In this document: in pieces, positions 7,533 to 13,487 of the stretch
Layout of the letters: every line of letters starts with the position of its first letter
Position numbering within the stretch: the stretch's first letter is position 1
From: Tissierellia bacterium
Lineage (GTDB): Bacteria; Bacillota; Clostridia; Tissierellales; Tissierellaceae
DNA length: 17,833 nt
Direction: 5' to 3'
Assembly: GCA_012521625.1 (NCBI GenBank)
Contig: JAAYLY010000153.1
Span: 1-17,833, forward strand
Program-made: the position numbers and the translations under genes
Notes under the pieces: model-generated
Seen by the model: the letters and a program-made list of their open reading frames with translations, nothing else
Told to the model about the DNA's origin: nothing
The model's database searches: none

Positions 7533-7908
7533 GGTTGAGAAATTAGTAGAGCTAGGAATCCTATTTGATTTCTACGGTAAGCTTCTTACAAAAAAGCAAT
7601 ATGATGTGGTTGATCTTTTTTACCTTAAGGACCTTTCCTTAAGTGAAATCGGCGAGGAGCTTAATATCACTAGACAGGGTGTTTATGACACTTTAAAGAG
7701 AGCCGAAGAGAAGTTATACCAATACGAGGAAACCCTTGGATTAGTTGGTAAATTCGTTAAAAGTAAAAATAACATAAAGGAAATAATAGAACTGGCTAAT
7801 GAGATAAAGGATTATATAGATGATGAAGCATATGAAAAGGCTAAGGACTCAGCACAGATGATTGAGGATAAGTGTATGGAGATAATGGAGAATAGCTGGG
7901 AGGTATAG
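7531..7908 (+). CDS. ylxM: YlxM family SRP-associated helix-turn-helix protein
   Basis: This 125-residue protein belongs to the YlxM/UPF0122 family, encoded next to ffh across Gram-positive bacteria. Residues about 20-62 form a sigma-70 region 4-like helix-turn-helix (KKQYDVVDLFYLKDLSLSEI, then LNITRQGVYDTLKRAEEKL). The rest is charged and helical. Despite the DNA-binding fold, YlxM in Streptococcus mutans has been reported to act on SRP GTPase activity, so an accessory SRP role is inferred from family and position. The start ATG 7531 follows GGTGAT at 7522-7527, a modest ribosome binding site. It ends 4 bases before ffh. A promoter and hairpin lie directly upstream. Confidence 0.93.
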   Translation: MVEKLVELGILFDFYGKLLTKKQYDVVDLFYLKDLSLSEIGEELNITRQGVYDTLKRAEEKLYQYEETLGLVGKFVKSKNNIKEIIELANEIKDYIDDEAYEKAKDSAQMIEDKCMEIMENSWEV

Positions 7909-7912
7909 GCTG

Positions 7913-9253
7913 ATGGTGTTTGAAAGTTTGTCGGAAAAGCTTCAGAATGCATTGGCTAAATTAAAGGGTAAGGGTAAGCTTACTGAAAAGGACATAGATT
8001 TAGCCATGAGGGAAGTAAGGCTTGCCCTTTTGGAAGCTGACGTTAATTTTAAGGTAGTTAAGGATTTTGTAAAAAGTGTAAAAGAGAGAGCCATTGGTGC
8101 TGAAGTAATGCAAAGCTTAACCCCAGGACAGCAAGTAATCAAGATCGTTAATGAAGAATTGACTAAATTGATGGGAGAAAGTGAAGCTAAGATTGAGTTT
8201 GCTTCATCACCACCGACTGTAATCCTCATGTGTGGATTACAGGGTGCTGGAAAGACTACCACTTGTGGTAAACTAGCCTTAAATCTTAAAAAGAAGAATA
8301 AAAGGCCTCTACTAGTTGCCTGTGACGTATATAGGCCGGCTGCCATAAAGCAGTTGGAGGTAGTTGGCCAACAGGTTGGAGTTCCTGTATTTACAATGGG
8401 CAATAAGATTGATCCAGTAAATATAGCCAAGGCAAGTATCGAGCATGGTAAAAAACACGGTAACGATGTGATTATCATAGACACAGCTGGTAGGCTTCAT
8501 ATAGATGAAGACATGATGGGTGAGATTGAGGAAATCTATAAGGAAGTTAATCCTAATGAGGTTTTACTAGTCCTAGATGCTATGACGGGACAAGATGCAG
8601 TCAATGTGGCATCTACCTTCGATGAGAGGCTTGGAATAACAGGTATCATCCTTACTAAGTTAGATGGTGATGCTAGAGGGGGTGCGGCCCTATCCATTAG
8701 GGCTGTAACTAACAAGCCTATTAAGTTCGTAGGTATGGGTGAAAAGATGGACCAGCTAGAGCCCTTCCACCCAGACAGGATGGCTTCTAGGATCCTAGGT
8801 ATGGGAGATATCCTAAGCCTAATAGAGAAGGCTCAGTCTAGTATAGATGAGGAGAAGGCTAAGGAGCTGGAAAAAAAGCTTAAAAGTGCCAACTTTACCT
8901 TTGATGATTTCCTAGATCAAATTGAGCAGATGAGAAATCTCGGGCCCTTGGATCAATTAATCGGTATGATACCGGGTATGAATTCAAAGGCCCTTAAGGG
9001 TTTAAATATTGACGAAAGGGATATTAATAGAATTGAGGCTATTATAAAATCCATGACTAAGCAGGAGAGGGAAAATCCTGAAATCATAGATAGCAGTAGA
9101 AGAAAGAGGATAGCTAGGGGTAGTGGTACTAGCGTCCAGGAAGTAAATAAGCTACTTAAGCAGTTTAGGGAAACTAAGAAGCTGATGAAGCGCTTATCAG
9201 GTATGGAAAAAACCATGAAGAAAAGAGGGAGATTTGGTTTCCCCTTTTTCTAG
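7913..9253 (+). CDS. ffh: Signal recognition particle protein Ffh (SRP54)
   Basis: Ffh is the GTPase of the signal recognition particle. With SRP RNA it binds hydrophobic signal sequences as they leave the ribosome and delivers them to FtsY. The 446-residue protein begins with the N domain (FESLSEKLQNALAKLKGKGK). The G domain has P-loop GLQGAGKTT at 108-116, DVYRPAAIKQL, DTAGR at 190-194 and TKLDGDARGGAAL at 248-260. The methionine-rich M domain (about 300-440) binds signal peptides and RNA; it contains MIPGMNSK and the RNA-binding SRRKRIARGSG near 395-405. The ending GRFGFPFF is short. GGGAGG at 7898-7903, inside the ylxM end, serves ATG 7913; GTG 7916 one codon later is less likely. No SRP RNA gene was found here. 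Confidence 0.97.
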   Translation: MVFESLSEKLQNALAKLKGKGKLTEKDIDLAMREVRLALLEADVNFKVVKDFVKSVKERAIGAEVMQSLTPGQQVIKIVNEELTKLMGESEAKIEFASSPPTVILMCGLQGAGKTTTCGKLALNLKKKNKRPLLVACDVYRPAAIKQLEVVGQQVGVPVFTMGNKIDPVNIAKASIEHGKKHGNDVIIIDTAGRLHIDEDMMGEIEEIYKEVNPNEVLLVLDAMTGQDAVNVASTFDERLGITGIILTKLDGDARGGAALSIRAVTNKPIKFVGMGEKMDQLEPFHPDRMASRILGMGDILSLIEKAQSSIDEEKAKELEKKLKSANFTFDDFLDQIEQMRNLGPLDQLIGMIPGMNSKALKGLNIDERDINRIEAIIKSMTKQERENPEIIDSSRRKRIARGSGTSVQEVNKLLKQFRETKKLMKRLSGMEKTMKKRGRFGFPFF

Positions 9254-9270
9254 ATAGATAAAGACTTAAA

Positions 9271-9278
9271 AGGAGGTG
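9271..9278 (+). promoter_or_regulatory. Strong Shine-Dalgarno site that sets the rpsP start
   Basis: AGGAGGTG, preceded by three more A residues, is a near-perfect complement of the 16S rRNA tail. It lies 6 bases before ATG 9285. The in-frame GTG at 9276 is part of the site and would add three residues (MNR) not expected in S16. Confidence 0.85.
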
Positions 9279-9284
9279 AATAGG

Positions 9285-9557
9285 ATGGCAGTAAAAATCA
9301 GATTAAGAAGAATGGGTTCCAAGAAAAATCCTTTCTATAGAATTATTGTAGCTGATTCCCGTTCTCCAAGAAATGGTAGATTTATAGAGGAATTAGGCTA
9401 TTATGATCCATTAACTGAACCAAAAACAGTTAAGATAGATAATGAAAAAGCTTTACAATGGTTAAAAAATGGAGCTAAGCCAACAGATACTGTAGACAGA
9501 TTATTCAGAGAAAATGGTGTTTACGAAAGTACTGCAGAAGAGAACAGCGAAGAGTAA
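9285..9557 (+). CDS. rpsP: 30S ribosomal protein S16
   Basis: This 90-residue protein has the diagnostic S16 start MAVKIRLRRMGSKKNPFYRI and the central RFIEELGYYDPL. S16 binds 16S rRNA early and is needed for small-subunit assembly. The start at ATG 9285 gives the universal MAVKIRL N-terminus. Its codon choice differs from most neighbours: of nine Arg codons, eight are AGA, one is CGT and none is AGG, as expected for a highly expressed gene. It is followed after 20 bases by khpA and then rimM and trmD, the classic S16 operon order. No promoter is obvious in the 31-base gap after ffh. Confidence 0.98.
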   Translation: MAVKIRLRRMGSKKNPFYRIIVADSRSPRNGRFIEELGYYDPLTEPKTVKIDNEKALQWLKNGAKPTDTVDRLFRENGVYESTAEENSEE

Positions 9558-9577
9558 TAGTTCTTGGAGGTGTAATA

Positions 9578-9808
9578 ATGGGAGAGTTAGTTGAATATAT
9601 AGCAAAGGCACTTGTTGACCATCCTGATGAAGTTAGCGTAAATGAAATTGAAGGTTCTCAATCAGTTATCATTGAGCTAAAAGTTGCCGATGAAGACATG
9701 GGCAAGATTATAGGAAAACAAGGCCGTATAGCAAAAGCCATAAGAACAGTTGTCAAAGCAGCAGCTATTAAGGAAAACAAAAGGGTAGTTGTTGAAATCA
9801 TCCAATAG
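9578..9808 (+). CDS. khpA: KH-domain RNA-binding protein KhpA (YlqC)
   Basis: A single KH domain fills this 76-residue protein. The RNA-binding GxxG loop is GKQG at 46-49, within MGKIIGKQGRIAKAIRTVVK. KhpA is a small RNA-binding protein, often paired with KhpB (Jag), linked to cell elongation and RNA regulation in streptococci and clostridia. Its position between rpsP and rimM is conserved in Gram-positive bacteria. GGAGG (9567-9571) followed by 6 bases fixes ATG 9578. Length and sequence are entirely typical. Confidence 0.94.
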   Translation: MGELVEYIAKALVDHPDEVSVNEIEGSQSVIIELKVADEDMGKIIGKQGRIAKAIRTVVKAAAIKENKRVVVEIIQ

Positions 9809-9834
9809 TAATTTAATTAATAGTAGGTGTAAAT

Positions 9835-10338
9835 ATGGACTATACTATAGTTGGTAAAATAATCAATACCCATGGAATCAAGGGGGAAGTGAAGGTCTAT
9901 CCTTTGACTGACGATATAGAGAGGTTTTCAGACCTAGAGAAGGTCTATATAGGTGACTCTAAGAAGAAATTCCATATAGATAGGGTAAGATATCATAAGG
10001 GCTTTCCAATTATTGGCTTTAGGGAAATCCAAGATATTAATGAAGTCCTACCCTATAGGGATGAGTACATCTATGTAGACCAAGAGGATAGGATTGTTTT
10101 ACCAGAAGATCATTATTTTATCCATGATTTAATCGACTGTTCAGTTTACGACATGGATAATAACCTTATTGGCATCCTTAAAGATGTAATCCAGTATACG
10201 GCAAATGACGTATATGTGGTTAAGGATGAAGCCAATAGAAAGGAATATTTAATACCTGCTGTTAAGGAGTTTGTCAAGGAAGTTGATATAGAAAATAAGA
10301 GGATATACATTGATCCCATTGAAGGTATGATAGAATGA
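9835..10338 (+). CDS. rimM: Ribosome maturation factor RimM
   Basis: RimM binds protein S19 and helps mature the head of the 30S subunit. The 167-residue protein has the N-terminal beta-barrel (IVGKIINTHGIKGEVKVYPL, residues 5-24) and a C-terminal PRC-barrel-like domain. The latter contains HYFIHDLIDCSVYD, NDVYVV and the conserved YLIPAVKEFVKEVDIENKRI. The start at ATG 9835 follows AGGTG at 9825-9829. Its stop codon overlaps the trmD start in ATGA, so the two are translationally coupled, a common arrangement. Confidence 0.96.
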   Translation: MDYTIVGKIINTHGIKGEVKVYPLTDDIERFSDLEKVYIGDSKKKFHIDRVRYHKGFPIIGFREIQDINEVLPYRDEYIYVDQEDRIVLPEDHYFIHDLIDCSVYDMDNNLIGILKDVIQYTANDVYVVKDEANRKEYLIPAVKEFVKEVDIENKRIYIDPIEGMIE

Positions 10339-11072
10339 AGATTGATGTACTGACCCTTTTTCCTGAATTTTTTTCCACTCTTAAGGATTGGAGTATTATT
10401 GGAAGGGCAATAAAAGAGGATATCCTCAATATTGACTATATCAACATCAGAGATTTTTCCAAGGATAAACACAAGAGGGTGGATGATTATTCTTATGGCG
10501 GGGGTCCAGGGATGGTTATGACTCCTGAGCCCATTGTGGATGCTATAGATAGTGTTAAGACTGAAAGGTCAAGAGTCATTTATTTATCACCTCAAGGTCA
10601 AAGATTAGATCAGGATCTGGTCAATAGACTTTCCAAAGAAGAACACCTAATACTCTTATGTGGCCATTATGAGGGGATAGATAATAGGATAATAGACCAC
10701 TATGTCCATGAGGAAGTATCCATAGGGGATTACGTCCTTACTGGTGGTGAAATTCCAGCTATGGTGGTAATCGACGCTGTAACCAGGTTACTCCCCGGGG
10801 TTCTAAGTAGTGAACAATCCTTCACAGAAGAATCCCATTATCATGGCATATTAGAATATCCCCAATACACCAGGCCCTATGATTTTAGAGGCCTTAAGGT
10901 TCCAGATGTATTGCTTTCAGGCAATCATAAGGAAATAGAAAGGTGGAGACGCTATCAGGCTCTCAAGGCCACCTATATAAAGAGGCCAGATCTATTAAAA
11001 AAAGCAAACTTAACTGAAGAAGATAAGGAAATACTAAAGGCTATAGAAGCTGAGCTCCATAATAGAAGTTGA
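10335..11072 (+). CDS. trmD: tRNA (guanine37-N1)-methyltransferase TrmD
   Basis: TrmD methylates N1 of G37 next to the anticodon of tRNAs with G36, using S-adenosylmethionine, and prevents frameshifting. The 245-residue protein has the trefoil-knot SPOUT motifs: LSPQG at 84-88, GHYEGID at 110-116 and SIGDYVLTGGE at 129-139. It also has RLLPGVL and the end motif LLSGNHKEIERWRR. The arginine equivalent to Haemophilus Arg154 is Arg151. The position 15 residues later, where the family general base Asp169 is expected, is Glu166 in FTEESHYHG. The rest is intact, so it is probably functional. The start ATG 10335 overlaps the rimM stop by 4 bases. The rplS promoter's -35 box overlaps the trmD stop codon. 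Confidence 0.96.
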   Translation: MKIDVLTLFPEFFSTLKDWSIIGRAIKEDILNIDYINIRDFSKDKHKRVDDYSYGGGPGMVMTPEPIVDAIDSVKTERSRVIYLSPQGQRLDQDLVNRLSKEEHLILLCGHYEGIDNRIIDHYVHEEVSIGDYVLTGGEIPAMVVIDAVTRLLPGVLSSEQSFTEESHYHGILEYPQYTRPYDFRGLKVPDVLLSGNHKEIERWRRYQALKATYIKRPDLLKKANLTEEDKEILKAIEAELHNRS

Positions 11073-11097
11073 ATTATAGTATTTCCTATGCTATAAT
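11069..11097 (+). promoter_or_regulatory. Extended -10 promoter of rplS
   Basis: TTGAAT (11069-11074, overlapping the trmD stop) is separated by 17 bases from a perfect TATAAT (11092-11097). TG at 11089-11090, one base before the -10 box, forms an extended -10 element. The start of transcription is expected near 11104, giving rplS a leader of about 60 bases. Confidence 0.75.
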
Positions 11098-11103
11098 ACC
11101 TAA

Positions 11104-11160
11104 GGTGTAGATTACGGATGGTCCTCTGCCTAAGGGCAAGAACATCTTCGAAAGGAGGTT
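11104..11160 (+). ncRNA. Probable L19 ribosomal protein leader RNA
   Basis: The expected untranslated leader of rplS can fold. GATG (11117-11120) pairs with CATC (11143-11146) and the flanking CG (11115-11116) with CG (11149-11150), leaving two T bulged. An inner TGCC/GGCA hairpin (11127-11138) closes a TAAG loop. The ribosome binding site AGGAGG (11153-11158) follows directly. A short structured L19 leader in this position is known from low-GC Gram-positive bacteria, where L19 is thought to control its own synthesis. The match rests on position and a hand-drawn fold, not on a covariance model. Confidence 0.5.
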
Positions 11161-11166
11161 TGAACA

Positions 11167-11514
11167 GTGGACGTAATAAAGATGATTGAAGAGGAACAAA
11201 TTAGAAAGGATTTACCTGAGTTTAATGTAGGTGATACTGTTCAAGTACATTACAGAGTAATCGAGGGTAGCCGCGAAAGAGTTCAAGTTTTTGAAGGAAC
11301 TGTTATTAAAAGACAAGGCGGCGGAATTGGTGAAACTTTCACTGTAAGAAGATTATCTTACGGTGTTGGAGTAGAAAGAACATTCCCTATAAATTCCCCT
11401 AGAATTGAGAAGTTAGTTGTAACTAGAAGGGGTAAGGTAAGAAGAGCTAGACTTTACTACTTAAGAGAAAGACAGGGTAAGGCAGCTAAAGTTAAAGAAA
11501 AGGGATTTAACTAA
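11167..11514 (+). CDS. rplS: 50S ribosomal protein L19
   Basis: L19 sits at the interface of the two ribosomal subunits. The 115-residue protein shows the family core: FNVGDTVQVHYRVIEGSRER, GTVIKRQGGGIGETFTVRR, YGVGVERTFP and KVRRARLYYLRERQGKAAKV. The start is GTG 11167, 8 bases after AGGAGG; starting at ATG 11182 would lose the N-terminal segment aligned in other L19 proteins. Codon use is that of a highly expressed gene: of 16 Arg codons, 14 are AGA, one AGG and one CGC. It has its own promoter, leader and terminator, so it can be made separately from rimM-trmD. Confidence 0.98.
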   Translation: MDVIKMIEEEQIRKDLPEFNVGDTVQVHYRVIEGSRERVQVFEGTVIKRQGGGIGETFTVRRLSYGVGVERTFPINSPRIEKLVVTRRGKVRRARLYYLRERQGKAAKVKEKGFN

Positions 11515-11515
11515 T

Positions 11516-11542
11516 AAAAGGGACTTTTACGGTCCCTTTTTT
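11516..11542 (+). terminator. Intrinsic terminator after rplS
   Basis: AAAAGGGAC (11516-11524) pairs with GTCCCTTTT (11532-11540) around a 7-base loop. Six T residues run from 11537 to 11542. It starts two bases after the rplS stop and is a textbook rho-independent terminator that separates rplS from rbgA. Confidence 0.9.
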
Positions 11543-11546
11543 CAAA

Positions 11547-11575
11547 TTGGAATAGTTTAGGATTGAAACTATGTT
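11547..11575 (+). promoter_or_regulatory. Possible rbgA promoter containing an inverted repeat
   Basis: TTGGAA (11547-11552) and TATGTT (11570-11575) are 17 bases apart and each matches the sigma-A consensus at four of six positions. Between and over them lies a perfect 7-base inverted repeat, ATAGTTT (11552-11558) and AAACTAT (11566-11572), with a 7-base centre. A promoter is expected here because the previous unit ends with a strong terminator, but the boxes are weak. Confidence 0.35.
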
Positions 11576-11590
11576 TAAGGTTGTGATAGT

Positions 11591-12442
11591 ATGAGCATGA
11601 ATATAAACTGGTATCCAGGCCATATGAAAAAAACTAGGGAGTCTATTGAGAAAAACTTATCTATGGTGGATTTGGTTCTTGAGTTGATTGACGCCAGGAT
11701 TCCCTATAGCAGCCAAAATCCCGTTATCGATTCCATCGTTAAGAATAAACCAAGGATAATTATCTTAAATAAGAGTGACTTAGCCGATGAAATGGCTAAT
11801 AGGATGTGGCAGGCTTATTTTAGAAGTAAAGGTCTAGATTCTATCCTGCTTGATGCCTTAAGCGGTAAAGGGATTAAAGAACTCCTCCATGCTTCAGAAA
11901 GGGCTACGGAAGATATCCGGAAATCCTATGAAAAAAGAGGGGTCATCAACCGTCCCATTAGGGCTATGATACTGGGTATACCCAATGTGGGTAAGTCCAC
12001 CCTTATAAACACTTTGGCTGGTAGGAAGAGTGCCAAGACTGGAAATAAGCCAGGGGTGACCAAGTCGAACCAGTGGATTAAAACCCAGGGAAGGCTTCAG
12101 TTGTTAGATACGCCAGGAATTTTATGGCCCAAGTTTGAAGAGGAAAGGGTAGGGTTAAATTTAGCTTTTACTGGAGCTATCAAGGATGAAATCTTAGATA
12201 TTGAGACTTTAGCCCTTAAATTTATTGAATTTATGAAAAAGTCATACCCAGAATTGTTGGAAAAGAGGTATAAGATAGTAGTAGAAGGAAGTCCTTTAGA
12301 GACTATGGAAGCAATAGGTCGGAAAAGGGGCTGTATCATTAGAGGTGGAGAAATCGATTATACTAAGGTTAGCAATTTGATTTTAGACGAATTTAGAAAG
12401 GGAGTTTTAGGAAGGATTAGCCTAGAATTGCCAGAAGAGTAG
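11591..12442 (+). CDS. rbgA: Ribosome biogenesis GTPase RbgA (YlqF)
   Basis: RbgA is a GTPase needed for the late steps of 50S subunit assembly. The 283-residue protein begins with the family hallmark INWYPGHM, with the histidine implicated in catalysis at His11. It shows the circularly permuted G-motif order: G4 NKSD at 60-63 comes before G1 GIPNVGKST at 129-137, then GVT at 155-157 and G3 DTPG at 173-176. The C-terminal part (about 205-283) is the helical domain typical of the family. ATG 11591 is chosen; ATG 11597 two codons later is a possible alternative. The upstream ribosome binding site is weak. rnhB follows after 7 bases. Confidence 0.96.
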   Translation: MSMNINWYPGHMKKTRESIEKNLSMVDLVLELIDARIPYSSQNPVIDSIVKNKPRIIILNKSDLADEMANRMWQAYFRSKGLDSILLDALSGKGIKELLHASERATEDIRKSYEKRGVINRPIRAMILGIPNVGKSTLINTLAGRKSAKTGNKPGVTKSNQWIKTQGRLQLLDTPGILWPKFEEERVGLNLAFTGAIKDEILDIETLALKFIEFMKKSYPELLEKRYKIVVEGSPLETMEAIGRKRGCIIRGGEIDYTKVSNLILDEFRKGVLGRISLELPEE

Positions 12443-12449
12443 GTGGATT

Positions 12450-13058
12450 ATGCTAGAATTTGAACAGGAATATTACCAACTGGGCTATAACTATATTGCA
12501 GGAATAGATGAAGCAGGCAGAGGATGCTTACTGGGAGATGTGGTAGCCTGCGCTATAGTCATGCCTAAGGGTTTAATTATAGATGAGGTTAAGGATTCTA
12601 AAAAATTGACGCCAAAGAAGAGGGAATACCTTTATGATTTAATAATGGACAAGGCCATAGCTGTGGGTATTGGACAGGTAGATGCTGAAGTCATAGATGA
12701 AATCAATATAAAGAATGCTACTAGGTTGGCCATGAAGAAGGCCTTGGAAAATCTGAAGGATAAGGAAGGAAATAAGTTGGTCCCAGATTATGTATTAGTA
12801 GATGCAGAAGAGTTTGAAAGCTCCATCCCCCAAAGGAGCATCATAAAGGGAGACAACCTTTCCCATACCATAGCTTGTGCATCCATTATAGCCAAGGTCT
12901 ATAGGGACAGACTATGTCTAGATTGGGAGGAGAAATATCCTGGCTATAACATAAAGAAGCATAAGGGATATGGCACCAAGGAACATAGGGAGATGATTAA
13001 AACTTTGGGTCCCTGCCTAATCCATAGGAGGACTTTTTTAAAGAAGATTCTCAAGTAG
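12450..13058 (+). CDS. rnhB: Ribonuclease HII
   Basis: RNase HII cuts RNA in RNA-DNA hybrids and removes single ribonucleotides from DNA. The 202-residue protein has the catalytic Asp20 and Glu21 in AGIDEAGRG, Asp118 in YVLVDAEE and Asp135 in IIKGDNLSH, matching the four-carboxylate set of Thermotoga RNase H2. DSKKLTPKKRE and ASIIAKVYRD are also typical. One point is unusual: after GRG the sequence is CLLGDVVACAIVMP, where most members read PLAGPVVAAAV, so two prolines near the active-site loop are replaced. The start ATG 12450 follows AGGTGG at 12441-12446. It is followed after 10 bases by yraN. Confidence 0.96.
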   Translation: MLEFEQEYYQLGYNYIAGIDEAGRGCLLGDVVACAIVMPKGLIIDEVKDSKKLTPKKREYLYDLIMDKAIAVGIGQVDAEVIDEINIKNATRLAMKKALENLKDKEGNKLVPDYVLVDAEEFESSIPQRSIIKGDNLSHTIACASIIAKVYRDRLCLDWEEKYPGYNIKKHKGYGTKEHREMIKTLGPCLIHRRTFLKKILK

Positions 13059-13062
13059 AGGG
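13058..13062 (+). promoter_or_regulatory. Shine-Dalgarno site that sets the yraN start
   Basis: GAGGG begins on the last base of the rnhB stop codon. It touches the ATG at 13063 with no spacer, but lies 6 bases before the ATG at 13069, so the second ATG is the better start. Confidence 0.55.
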
Positions 13063-13068
13063 ATGGAA

Positions 13069-13422
13069 ATGGATAAGCTTACAAAGGGTAAAAAAGGAGA
13101 AGGATTGGCCTTAGATTACCTGCGTAAGAGGGATTATATAATCCTTGAGACTAATTATAGGAACAAAATTGGGGAAATAGATATTATAGCAATTGAGGGA
13201 GAGGTCCTAGTCTTTATAGAGGTTAAATCTAGGACTAGTACCAGCTTTGGAAGGGCCTATGAGGCTGTTAATTTCCATAAACAAAGGAAGATTATCAATA
13301 CTTCCTTGATCTATCTTAGGGATAAGGGTTTAAATGACTTTCAACTGAGGTATGACATAATTGAGGTTTACATGACAAATAGGCTAAAAATCAACCACAT
13401 AAAAGATGCTTTTTGTCTATAA
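13069..13422 (+). CDS. yraN: YraN family endonuclease-like protein (UPF0102)
   Basis: This 117-residue protein has the compact PD-(D/E)xK nuclease core of the YraN/UPF0102 family. It begins with KGKKGEGLALDYLRKRDY, and the catalytic-type residues are Glu11, Asp38 in GEIDIIA and Glu51/Lys53 in VFIEVKSR. RYDIIEVY near the end is also conserved. The function is not established; location beside rnhB, comM and dprA suggests a DNA-repair or recombination role. ATG 13069 is preferred over ATG 13063 because of ribosome binding site spacing. A 65-base gap with a possible promoter separates it from comM. Confidence 0.92.
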   Translation: MDKLTKGKKGEGLALDYLRKRDYIILETNYRNKIGEIDIIAIEGEVLVFIEVKSRTSTSFGRAYEAVNFHKQRKIINTSLIYLRDKGLNDFQLRYDIIEVYMTNRLKINHIKDAFCL

Positions 13423-13440
13423 ATAACTGAAAATAGGGAA

Positions 13441-13468
13441 TTGCGCTATTACCCAGGCAATTTATAAT
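13441..13468 (+). promoter_or_regulatory. Possible promoter of comM-dprA
   Basis: A perfect TATAAT (13463-13468) stands 16 bases after TTGCGC (13441-13446), a 3-of-6 match to the -35 box. AATTGC (13439-13444) and GCAATT (13457-13462) form an inverted repeat across the site and could be an operator or chance. The predicted transcript would start near 13475, only about 13 bases before the comM start. No terminator was seen after yraN. Confidence 0.4.
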
Positions 13469-13487
13469 TTCCAAAGGGGTTGTAGGT

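Noticed and set aside
7942..8484. 180-residue open frame on the - strand opposite ffh
   Set aside because: It is fully inside a clear ffh reading frame, shows no recognisable domain, and is explained by codon bias of the opposite strand.
9254..9284. Promoter for rpsP in the ffh-rpsP gap
   Set aside because: The gap is only 31 bases, mostly the ribosome binding site, with no -35/-10 pair; rpsP is probably transcribed with ffh or from a site inside it.
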